Shown: positions 44,732 to 53,243 of the stretch, in pieces
Layout: each line of letters opens with the position of its first letter
How positions within the stretch are numbered: position 1 is the first letter of the stretch
NCBI RefSeq assembly: GCF_023078275.1
Contig: NC_062977.1
Location: forward strand, 11,181,118-11,245,117
Direction of reading: 5' to 3'
From: Leguminivora glycinivorella
Lineage: Eukaryota > Arthropoda > Insecta > Lepidoptera > Tortricidae
Length of the DNA: 64,000 nt
Position numbers and translations under genes: made by a program
The notes under the pieces: generated by a model
What the model was told of the DNA's origin: nothing
The model's input: only the letters and a program-made list of their open reading frames with translations
The model's database searches: none

Positions 44732-44891
44732 TCATGGCACATCTCTTAGCATGGCAGCGGGCGGCATGCTGGTGGGCGGGGCCTCCTCGTTGTTGACGAT
44801 GCTGGCGTCGTCCGCGTCTTGCGCAGACGCACGTCTGCCCCGCACGCTCCTGGCACGTTTCATCTCGCCCATTTTTTCATCTAGTAGTCGC
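44732..44891 (-). CDS. Unrecognised membrane protein, last exon (cytoplasmic tail)
   Basis: Acceptor TAATTTCAG/GCG; one base completes a Gln codon from the exon at 52246, then 52 codons and TGA. The tail RLLDEKMGEMKRARSVRGRR is basic just after the membrane, then acidic and Pro-rich (DADDASIVNNEEAPPTSMPP), ending AAMLRDVP. The exon is GC-rich, and the reading frame is open only in this phase. Family unknown; the layout would suit a cell-adhesion or cadherin-type receptor but that is a guess. Confidence 0.75.
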
Positions 44892-44994
44892 CTGAAATTA
44901 CACAATTATTCATTATTGTACTATTTGTACTATGTTTTCAGGGATAGTACCATGTGATATTGTTCGTAAACCGTTATAAATTTTGTTCAGTGCG

Positions 44995-45990
44995 AACAAA
45001 AAAATTTCAGTTACGGTTCTTATTTCGTTCCTTAAAAAAAAATATTGGGGGACACCTTACACAGATCAACCTAGCCCCAACTAAGCAAAGCTTGTAGGTA
45101 CTATGGGTGCTAGGCGACGATATACTTACTTATATAGATAAATACATACTTATATACATAGAAAACATCCATGACTCAGGAACAAATATTTGTGCTCATC
45201 ACACAAATAAAAGCCCTTACCGGGATTCGAACCCGGGACCGCGGCTTAGCAGGCAGGGTCACTACGCGCTAGGCCAGACCGGTCGTCAAAAGAACGATTC
45301 CCTAAAGTAACGTTTAAGTGAACGAACAGAATTATTTTTGTTAACCAGTATTCGAAAAGAACAGAATTTTAACGTTCTTTAAACCAAAATATTTACTGTT
45401 CTGAGCCGCCCGTCTTCGTAGGTAGCGATTGCGTCCCTTTGTAGATGCCGACGCACCGGGCTCGTTCAAATTTTGGAATTGAATAACCATTTCAGTTTCG
45501 TTCCCGTGAACCATTTGTTTGAGCCGAAACCCAAACATTAAATAAAACAGGCTAAATATTTACCATTTTTAATATATTTAAAATACAATAGGTGGTTCTA
45601 GTCTAGGACACGTAGCGGGAGAGATAAGTTCGTTAATAAAAAAAAGGGACGCTGGTGCCGTGCACCTTGCTTTTACGTATAGTGACGCGAAGGGGAAACT
45701 GTCGAGCTTCAGTGACTTCAGTCTTCATTCTTATTGCCTATTGGTCAGGCAGGTGGAGATGCTGGCCGCCGCTCATTGGATCAGCGGGGTGACCGGAGGT
45801 TGGCTGTCCTGGACAGTGTTTCCAGTCATGGCATTATCACCGTTCTTTAAGATCGGATCATCTAATTCCGTTCTTCGGAACGGTTCTCTCATAAACGTTT
45901 ATTCACTGAATGAAAAAGAATACCGGTTAATTACCAGGAACGCTAAAATAACGTACGGAACCGTTCCGAAAAAAATACCGGTATCCGATC
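44995..45990. repeat. GAACG/ACGTT-rich MITE-like element, split by a SINE
   Basis: Clusters of CGTTC/GAACG at both sides (TTATTTCGTTCC near 45020, AAGAACG near 45290, GGAACCGTTCCG near 45960) and an end GATCCGATC/ATACCGGTATCCGATC resemble the motif-packed ends of the 6600 element, but the termini were not matched. No host gene was supported in it. Confidence 0.4.
45034..45287 (-). repeat. tRNA-derived SINE, minus, with an alternative tail
   Basis: Head and body are as at 42666, but the tail reads (minus strand) TCGTCGCCTAGCACCCATAG, then GGGGCTAGGTTGATCTGTGT and CCCCCAATATTT. This differs from the tail of the 42666 and 63728 copies. Confidence 0.85.
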
Positions 45991-46006
45991 CCTGGTAGGG
46001 TAGACC

Positions 46007-46196
46007 GGGGACAACTGAAACAATTTTTACTTAATCGCTTGTAGCATTTTAATTTGAATAGTTAGGATGATAAGAAAGTTATTTTTAAGAAGGTAATTTA
46101 CGGGGACAACTGAAACAATTTTTACTTAATCGCTTGTAGCATTTTAATTTGAATAGTTAGGATGATAAGAAAGTTATTTTTAAGAAGGTAATTTAT
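46007..46196. repeat. Perfect 95-bp tandem duplication
   Basis: 46007-46101 and 46102-46196 both start GGGGACAACTGAAACAATTT and look identical. The duplication includes part of the terminal inverted repeat. Confidence 0.9.
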
Positions 46197-46721
46197 TTGG
46201 CTTTTAAATAAAATTAGTTTTAAAGGTATGCTTCCCATGGTTATCTTGTATTATGAAATTAAAGAGGAAGCGGGAGAGTGGTTCAATTGACCCCATATGG
46301 TTGTCAATTGAAACACTATGCGAGGTTATTTGAAACACTCCTTATAAATTTGGGAAAAATAAAGTAATGTTTTTATACATATCTTTATTAATGACTGCCG
46401 TGTTACAAAAACAGACCACCAAAAGATCACTTTTGTAGAAGACACTATACAATAAATATTCAGCGCCTGAAGATTCTTTCAATATCTTGACATAATTCAT
46501 TCCGTCTCGCGACAGCGTCGAAGCTACCTGTGTGCTAAAATGTATTAAATTATTTAAAATTAGTGTTGTGCAATTATAAACCTTATCTGCGTATACTACA
46601 ACGTTTAGTTTTCAACGTGAAGTGCAGTGCTTATCTTATCTCCCGCGGGGTGCGAGGGACGGAACGCTCCCGCTGCCACTGTACTGTAAACAAGTCGGAT
46701 TGCTGCAGGTTTTCTGTTGCT

Positions 46722-47639
46722 ATGCACAATATGGGGTCCGTGAGTGGTGATATAGGCACCCTGGGCACCCAGGGCGCATTAACGAAATCTGAATCCCAAC
46801 CGAACCTTCCATCACAAAGCCCCTCAGAGGACCTGAAGGTACATATGCGCAAAAGGAAGCAGCCTGACTACGATTATGACATCAAACAGGAGTTTCAAAA
46901 TTTACGTAAGGATATTGTGGCACAAGTTGCATCCTCTAGTGCCGATCTTAAAGAAGAAATCAGGTCGGTATTATCTCAAACGCAGGCTTTGATTAACGAA
47001 CAAGCGCAGATTAAGGGGGAGTTATCAACTCTTAGCACTAGGGTTTCATCAGTCGAGGATAAAAGTGCTATACTCCCCACCCTCCAAAATGATCTCAAAG
47101 CGGCAAGTGAAAAAATTGAAAATTTAATCACCGAAAATAATAATAATAAGCAGTTCTCCCTACTTAACAATGTTGAGATATCCGGGATCCCTTTACAAAA
47201 GGGAGAAAACTTAAATAACATTTTGTGGAACATTTGCAATCTGGTGGGATACAAAATCTCAGAGAGCGACGTAGACACAATATATCGCGTTCGACGTTTT
47301 GTTTCGGATCCGCAAAACAGCAACACAAGTGTACGCCCGCCGGCCATTATCGTGCGATTTACCCAGCGCCGGCGTAAGGATGAGTTGCTAGGCGCCGTGC
47401 GCGCGCGCCGAGGACTAACCACCGCCGACATCAACCTCCCGGGGCCGGCGTCGACTGTTTACATTGGAGATCACCTTACACCGGCGAATAAATTGTTACT
47501 CAAACGTGCCAGAGAACTTAAAGTTGAGCTAAATTATTCATTTGTTTGGACCAGGGATTGCAAGATATTTATGCGGAAGACTGAGACCAGTAAAGTCATA
47601 CAAATACGTAATAGTCACAATTTAGAAAATTTAAAATGA
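46722..47639 (+). CDS. LINE C ORF1 protein with coiled coil and Baculo_FP-like domain
   Basis: 305 residues from ATG 46722, the first ATG of the frame; the frame is open 159 nt further upstream without one. After a low-complexity N-terminus, residues about 65-150 (YDIKQEFQNLRKDIVAQVAS, LKEEIRSVLSQTQALINEQA) read as a coiled coil. Residues about 150-300 (LNNVEISGIP, DVDTIYRVRRF, PPAIIVRF, VYIGDHLTPANKLLLKRARE) match, from memory, the Baculo_FP-type domain found in many insect LINE ORF1 proteins. Expected role: trimeric RNA-binding chaperone in the retrotransposon particle. Confidence 0.8.
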   Translation: MHNMGSVSGDIGTLGTQGALTKSESQPNLPSQSPSEDLKVHMRKRKQPDYDYDIKQEFQNLRKDIVAQVASSSADLKEEIRSVLSQTQALINEQAQIKGELSTLSTRVSSVEDKSAILPTLQNDLKAASEKIENLITENNNNKQFSLLNNVEISGIPLQKGENLNNILWNICNLVGYKISESDVDTIYRVRRFVSDPQNSNTSVRPPAIIVRFTQRRRKDELLGAVRARRGLTTADINLPGPASTVYIGDHLTPANKLLLKRARELKVELNYSFVWTRDCKIFMRKTETSKVIQIRNSHNLENLK

Positions 47640-47968
47640 CAAATTATCTTTTATTACCTGGTTTTCGCTCGAAATGTACTAGTTAGAAGAAATTCTAAAA
47701 ACAATAATTATTTTAATCTGCGCTCGCTTTTTTACATGTTTAATACCTATTTAAGACTGCACAAGATTTCGATAGTAAATATTATGTTTATACTTAGTTC
47801 ACGCCATGATTTTGTTCTATATTCAAGTACAATGCATCAATATAGCTTTTTAATATATTTCGTGCATTATTTCTGCACAGTTTTTAATAATGTTATGACA
47901 CACGTAAGTATCAAACTATATATCACAAATGGTTCCTTTTTAACGACGACACCAACACACATCAAATT

Positions 47969-50887
47969 ATGTCAATTAGTAACATAACGGGTTATTATCA
48001 GAATGTGAGGGGATTACGGACTAAATCTCTTCAGTTTTTTTCACAAATCGCGCAGTCACATTATGATTTTATTTGTCTAACCGAAACATGGCTTACGGCA
48101 GATTTTTATGATAATGAATATTTTGATAACAGATACAGCGTATTTCGATGCGATCGGTCAGCTGTTGACAGTGGTGCAGCGCGGGGGGGCGGAGTGGCGG
48201 TGGCTGTGCGAGCTAAGTACCAGCCTATCGCCCGGGACTGGCCCGTGCCCGCGCGGGCATACTGTGATTGTGTGTGGGTATCTCTTCCTATAGGTATCGA
48301 GCGCGGACCTGGAAACTTCTCTAAGCGCGGTGGTGTAAATAAACAGCGATTCTGTAATATTGCATGCATTTATATACCTCAAGGTCAAGGACATAAGGAG
48401 GCGCTCGATTCATTTCTTAATATTGTTAGTGACTTAATTACCGAACGGCCCGATGATTTGTTTTTGTTAACAGGGGATTTTAACATACCTGACGCCAACT
48501 GGGTAGCCTCCTCCTCAGCTAATTTAATCTTAACATCAAGTGGTAATTATGAAACGAATTTGCTACAAGATTTTTTGTGCTTTACAGACTTAAAACAATA
48601 TAATCATATTTTAAATAGCAACCATCGTATTCTAGATTTAATAATAAGTAATTGTGTTTGTACTGTTGCCGCTTGTGATTATCCCTTAACTCCTGAAGAC
48701 AGCCATCATAAATCGCTCACATTAGATTTATTATTTGACCTTTCAATTTGCCCTATTAAATCGGCCCCAGTTTCAGTGTATAATTTTCATTTAGCTGATT
48801 TTAGAAATATGAATATAGAACTATCTAAAATTAATTGGCAGTCATTGTTCAATAACTGTAACTTAGAAAAATGTATAGAACTATTTTATGAAATTATAAA
48901 TGATCTTTTTGCCAAGTACGTACCCCGTCGTAAAATAAACACCTCTTCTTCAGCCCCTGTTTGGCATAGTAAAAATTTAAAAAAAATTCTAAACGAAAAA
49001 CGTAAATATCACAAATTGTGGAAAACGTATAAAAACCCACTTGATTATATTCAATTTAAAAATTTAAGAAAACGGGCCGAGAAAATTGAGACTCAGTGCT
49101 ATAAAAGTTATATTGCTTATTCGGAGAACAAAATAAAAACGCATCCAGCCTTTTTTTGGACCTATGTTAAGTCAGTATTTTCCAAAAATAAACTCCCTCA
49201 AACGATGTCTTATAATGGTAACTCATCTTCAGATGCCATACAAATATGTAATTACTTTAATGATTATTTCCATTCTGTTTTTGAGATATACAATATGTCT
49301 AATGTTAGTAATAGTTTAGATTCACTGTCACATCCTCCCATTGATATAAATTCTATAGAAATTACAACTAAAATTGTTCTAAATCAGTTAAATGCTATCA
49401 ATATTCATAAAGGTTCCGGTCCGGACGGGGTACACCCTCTTTTTATAAAAAAATGTTCTAATTTTCTGACAAAACCCTTATGTTACCTATTCAAAAAATC
49501 AATAAGTAATGGATGTGTGCCAAAAATATGGAAACAGGCTTGGATAACTCCAATACCAAAAGGAAAAGTAAGCCATGAAGTCGAAAAGTACCGACCTATA
49601 TCGAAACTCTGCCAGTTCAGTAAAATTCTCGAAAAGATAGTTAAATGTCAACTCTTCGAAGTTGTTAAGGATCATATTACCCCCCACCAGCATGGTTTCT
49701 TTAAAGGTCGTTCGGTGGATAGTAATTTGTTGATTTTTACAGGAGACGTTATTAGGGCTATGGATAGTGGACACTGTGTAGATGCCGTGTATACCGATTT
49801 TGCCAAGGCATTCGATAAAATCTGTCACAGCACATTGTTAAATAAGCTATGGCAACTCGGTATACACGGTGATCTCTATCGTTGGATAAAATCATATATT
49901 GAATCTAGAACACAGGCAGTTGTATTGTCCGGTTACACATCGCAGTACAGGGTTGTCACATCAGGAGTCCCACAGGGATCTCATTTGGGACCTCTTCTTT
50001 TTGTGCTATATATAAATGATATAACAGACTACATTAAGCATTCTAAAGTATTACTTTACGCGGATGATGCTAAGATTTATAAAACTATTAGAGATGGCTC
50101 AGATTGTGATCTACTACAAGAGGATTTAATTAACTTAGAGAGATACTGCAATGATAATAATTTATTTCTGAACAATGAAAAGTGTAGTATTATAACTTTT
50201 ACTAGAAAAAAGAAAAATATTGATCATAATTATACTATTTCTAATAAAACATTAAATAGAGTAACCCAAATCCGAGATCTCGGTGTGACAATGGATTCAA
50301 AGATGTCGTTTATTCCCCATATTGATAACGTAGTCACAAAATCGTTTAAGCAATTAGGTTTTATCCTACGAGTCTGCAAGCCTTTTAATAATTCTTTTAG
50401 TTATATAACACTGTACAATAGCTATGTCAGGAGTCGTTTAGAATTTGCATGCGCTGTTTGGAAGCCTTTCCATGCTGTTCATATTGACAGAATCGAGAGG
50501 CTCCAAAAGAAATTTGTAAAAACGTTAGATTATAGAACAGGTCATGACTATGCCGATTACACCTCCTCATTAAAGCATTATAAAATTCAGCCTCTTAAAG
50601 ACCGCCGTGACTGCGTAGACTCGGTCTTACTTTATAAAATATTACACTCAAAATTAGCGATCCCCTCGTTGCTTGAAGAAATAAACATTAAAGTCCCTCG
50701 TGCGCGTCAGCGTAAATGTCGTAAAAAGGAACTATTTGCTATCCCGTTCAGTCGAACATGCTATGCACGAAATATGTTTATAAGGCGTGTCTGTAAACTA
50801 TATAATGAAAGTGTTAATCTTTCAAACATTGATGTTTTTAACTGTAGTATTAGCGATTTAAAGAAAGCATTTTGTTTGCAAAGCTGA
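47969..50887 (+). CDS. LINE C ORF2: endonuclease and reverse transcriptase, intact
   Basis: 972 residues from ATG 47969 to the stop before the tail. The N-terminal AP-type endonuclease shows YYQNVRGLRTKS, LTETWL, RGGGVAVAV, LLTGDFNIPDANW and DSHHKSLTLDL. The reverse transcriptase carries KGSGPDGVHPLFIKK, YRPISKLCQFSKILEKIV, QHGFFKGRSVDSNLL, VYTDFAKAFDKI, SGVPQGSHLGPLLFVLYIND and VLLYADDAKIY with the catalytic YADD, then NEKCSIITF and RDLGVTMDSKMSF. A conserved C-terminal region follows (YVRSRLEFACAVWKPF). No RNase H is evident. Jockey/CR1 superfamily. It would nick target DNA and prime cDNA synthesis there. Confidence 0.95.
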   Translation: MSISNITGYYQNVRGLRTKSLQFFSQIAQSHYDFICLTETWLTADFYDNEYFDNRYSVFRCDRSAVDSGAARGGGVAVAVRAKYQPIARDWPVPARAYCDCVWVSLPIGIERGPGNFSKRGGVNKQRFCNIACIYIPQGQGHKEALDSFLNIVSDLITERPDDLFLLTGDFNIPDANWVASSSANLILTSSGNYETNLLQDFLCFTDLKQYNHILNSNHRILDLIISNCVCTVAACDYPLTPEDSHHKSLTLDLLFDLSICPIKSAPVSVYNFHLADFRNMNIELSKINWQSLFNNCNLEKCIELFYEIINDLFAKYVPRRKINTSSSAPVWHSKNLKKILNEKRKYHKLWKTYKNPLDYIQFKNLRKRAEKIETQCYKSYIAYSENKIKTHPAFFWTYVKSVFSKNKLPQTMSYNGNSSSDAIQICNYFNDYFHSVFEIYNMSNVSNSLDSLSHPPIDINSIEITTKIVLNQLNAINIHKGSGPDGVHPLFIKKCSNFLTKPLCYLFKKSISNGCVPKIWKQAWITPIPKGKVSHEVEKYRPISKLCQFSKILEKIVKCQLFEVVKDHITPHQHGFFKGRSVDSNLLIFTGDVIRAMDSGHCVDAVYTDFAKAFDKICHSTLLNKLWQLGIHGDLYRWIKSYIESRTQAVVLSGYTSQYRVVTSGVPQGSHLGPLLFVLYINDITDYIKHSKVLLYADDAKIYKTIRDGSDCDLLQEDLINLERYCNDNNLFLNNEKCSIITFTRKKKNIDHNYTISNKTLNRVTQIRDLGVTMDSKMSFIPHIDNVVTKSFKQLGFILRVCKPFNNSFSYITLYNSYVRSRLEFACAVWKPFHAVHIDRIERLQKKFVKTLDYRTGHDYADYTSSLKHYKIQPLKDRRDCVDSVLLYKILHSKLAIPSLLEEINIKVPRARQRKCRKKELFAIPFSRTCYARNMFIRRVCKLYNESVNLSNIDVFNCSISDLKKAFCLQS

Positions 50888-51156
50888 ATTATCCAAAATG
50901 TATCGTATTCTAATCATTAGTAACGTTTAAATTAGTTTGTTAACACTCGTAGTAATTTGCATAATGGGTAAGTATGTTCTTTGTACCTATTATGCAAATG
51001 ATTACAATTTAAGCATCTATCTTATACAACTGAATATGTATATATGTAGTTAATAAATTTAAGCACTTATATTCTTTAAGGAAACTATAGGTCTATTGTA
51101 AATGCAATAACAACATATGTATCTCATACTGTATGTGACCGTTTGTTTCTTTCTCA

Positions 51157-51201
<45 letters not shown>

Positions 51202-52110
51202 AACGTATGTAAAAAAAAAATACTTGACTTTTAATCTTCTTTGTTTCGGTAACTTCTTACATATAAATTTAACATTTTGGTTATTATGAAACAGTAAGAT
51301 ATAATTCTATGGAATAGTCATAAAAAAATATTAATGTGTTTCATACAAAAGTGGGTGTTTCAATTATAACCTTGTTTCAATCATAACCAGTCCGTAGAAC
51401 AACGGTGTGCAGTGTATGTAGACATTTTTGAAGATCTGTTGGTCACATTCTTCTGTTTTCAGGCCAGAGTTAAACGTAGATATTGCTACTTTCATTCGTG
51501 GAATTTTCACGCTGTTATACTTACAAAAAACAGAACCCGATTGCATTGACAGTTGGTTACTTGTGGGGACGATTAAAACACAGGGACATTTGAAACGTTT
51601 CAATCGTCCACAAGGACGTTGTTTCTATTGTCACCACAACACATGTTTGATTTCAAAGTCAATTATTTACCAATTAATGACACTCCATCACTGTTTCATG
51701 GCACTTAAAATATTATAGAATCCACACTCATATCACTTAGCGAATTAAAATTTTCATACTACACGGGTACACAAAATTAGACAAAAATATACGAAAGCAC
51801 CAATAGTTACTTTTTTGGTCGAAAATTTTCATCGGCTCCCTGTCACTGCCACGTCACTCGCGTGCCCGATCGTTATTGGTTCAAACTTGCAAAATGGTCG
51901 ACCTCGTATCGTGAGTATTGCGTATTCCACGTAGGTATTGTAGTTTTCGAGAAATTTGACTTGTTTCAACCGTAACGTGTTTCTATTGTCCCCGGTCTAC
52001 CTACTGATAACATAATACACGGTTCAAAAGTGTTTGAGTAGGTGGTGAAATACACAAAAATCATCAAATAAGATATTTGTTTCTACACACTCTAAAAATG
52101 ACTGTGGCGT

Positions 52111-52199
52111 GACGATGGCTATAGTGAGTAAGTGGCCTTCTGCACGAATGCCACGCTAATAATGGACGGCAACGTCAGCCAGGGGATCTCCTCCTCCAC
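52111..52199 (-). pseudogene. Decayed duplicate of the membrane-protein TM exon
   Basis: It aligns to 52279-52365 of the adjacent exon, especially GGGGATCTCCTC and ATGGACG stretches. In the matching frame it reads EEEIPWLTLPSIISVAF against DEEIPSLTVASIIGVAL, then runs into a stop. It lies just downstream of the real exon in gene orientation. Confidence 0.75.
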
Positions 52200-52245
52200 A
52201 AGTAGTGTACAGTAATGGCTCTGCAACATGTGTTGTACAACTCAC

Positions 52246-52399
52246 TGTTGCCGGCAGTCTATGAGGACGCCTAGCACGAAGACGATGGCGATTGCGACCA
52301 GCACCACAAGCGCCACGCCGATGATGGACGCCACCGTCAGCGAGGGGATCTCCTCGTCCAGCGCCGTCATAGACACGCCGGGCTCCACCGTCGTTAGCT
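52246..52399 (-). CDS. Unrecognised membrane protein, transmembrane exon
   Basis: Acceptor TTTCCTTCCAG/AG and donor CAACA/GTGAGT. It starts with two bases of a codon begun upstream and ends two bases into Gln, which the exon at 44891 completes in frame. It encodes LTTVEPGVSMTALDEEIPSL, then one clear membrane span of about 23 residues (SIIGVALVVLVAIAIVFVLG and following VLI), then DCRQQ. A type I single-pass topology with a short tail fits. Earlier exons were not found in the remaining 11.6 kb and probably lie outside the window. Confidence 0.78.
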
Positions 52400-52532
52400 C
52401 TGGAAGGAAACATGTATGCAATTAGTCTTCTTGGTTTGGTTGACGACGGCCCAGAAGAACGTAGGAGCATACATCCCCGTAGCCCAGAACCGGCAACAGT
52501 GGAAACGACAGACAAGGAGAGTCGAGACCAGT

Positions 52533-52776
52533 GGCCCGTTTCTCGAAAGGTACAAGCCTTGTATTACAAGTGTGTTGCCATGACAACCCATACGATTTGA
52601 CAGTTCGCGCACTTGTAATACAAGGCTTGTACCTTTCGAGAAACGGGCCCCAGGGGCCCATTTCTCAAACTGAAAGTTATTACAAGCGGAAGTCTCTTTC
52701 CAACTTGTTCTATTAGACATTGACAACCACTTGTAAATAAAATGGTAACGTATTGTAGCTTCGAGAAATGGGCCCC
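52533..52776. repeat. Two adjacent hairpin MITEs with GGGCCC ends
   Basis: 52533-52650: arms GGCCCGTTTCTCGAAAGGTA plus about 22 bp return inverted. 52653-52776: a related, more diverged hairpin from GGGCCCATTTCTC to GAGAAATGGGCCCC. Both carry TTACAAG/CTTGTAA inside, so they are probably one family. Confidence 0.8.
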
Positions 52777-52886
52777 AGATAACGGGACAAAGCTTAGGAC
52801 AAGAAGATTCGTTTTCTTACGTATGAAAATATAATCTAATTTATGATTCAATAAATGTATCTTAACGAAATATAGTTACTATAAGG

Positions 52887-53243
52887 TAAGGTCAATATGG
52901 GTAAGTGTCGGTGCCCCATTTGACCTGTTTGGTGTTTAAACAATGATAAGTATTTATTAGGAGACATACATTAGTGTTTACTACTACTACTACTACTACT
53001 GCTACTACTAGTACTACTACTACTACTACATTTACTGACACCGCACTGTGTCATTACTTATGAGCAAAAAGACCAGCACGGGAAGAATGGTCGCGCGATA
53101 GACGATAAAATAGCAGGCCGTCCGTATCGCACTATTTGTAAGTGCGATAGGGACGGCCTGATATTTTATCGTCTATCGCGCGACCATGCTTCCCGTGCAG
53201 ATACACTCACCCTCGTATGGCACATTTACCCGTAATGACCTTA
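52887..53243. mobile_element. MITE with TAAGGTCA ends, a microsatellite and a perfect inner hairpin
   Basis: TAAGGTCAATATGGGTAAGT at the left and its near inverse at the right form the ends. Inside are a (CTA)n tract (52979-53031) and a hairpin at 53076-53198 with arms of about 57 bp from GCACGGGAAG to TATCGCAC and a 9-base loop; few mismatches. Confidence 0.8.

Larger units (their letters stand above)
46500..51199 (+). mobile_element. LINE C: full-length non-LTR retrotransposon, both ORFs open
   Basis: It has an untranslated leader, ORF1 (46722-47639), a 329-bp gap, ORF2 (47969-50887), a 3' untranslated region with AATAAA at 51156, and about 41 A residues. The 5' edge is approximate; target duplication was not identified. 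Both ORFs lack frameshifts, so it may be a recent and competent copy. It sits inside the DNA transposon 45998-52001. Confidence 0.85.
45998..52001. mobile_element. DNA transposon with GGGTAGACCGGGGACAA termini, interrupted by LINE C
   Basis: The left end GGGTAGACCGGGGACAACTG and right end CTATTGTCCCCGGTCTACC are inverted repeats; TA flanks both (45996-45997 and 52002-52003). Internal TTGAAACA/TGTTTCAA motifs recur near both ends. Removing LINE C leaves about 1.3 kb with no recognisable transposase. It lies in the last intron of the membrane-protein gene. Confidence 0.75.

Noticed and set aside
44703..44957. Plus-strand open frame of 84 codons
   Set aside because: It is the shadow of the real minus-strand exon 44732-44891, which has correct splice site, phase and stop.
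45660..45998. Open frame of 112 codons, possible small gene
   Set aside because: It lies in a GAACG-rich repeat next to a transposon end, has no recognisable domain and no splice context.
51428..51718. Open frame of 96 codons that might be transposase
   Set aside because: No catalytic or DNA-binding motif was visible; it is inside the 45998-52001 element but cannot be supported.
52156..52515. Minus-strand frame of 119 codons spanning the transmembrane exon
   Set aside because: It reads the exon in the wrong phase and ignores the good splice sites at 52399 and 52246.
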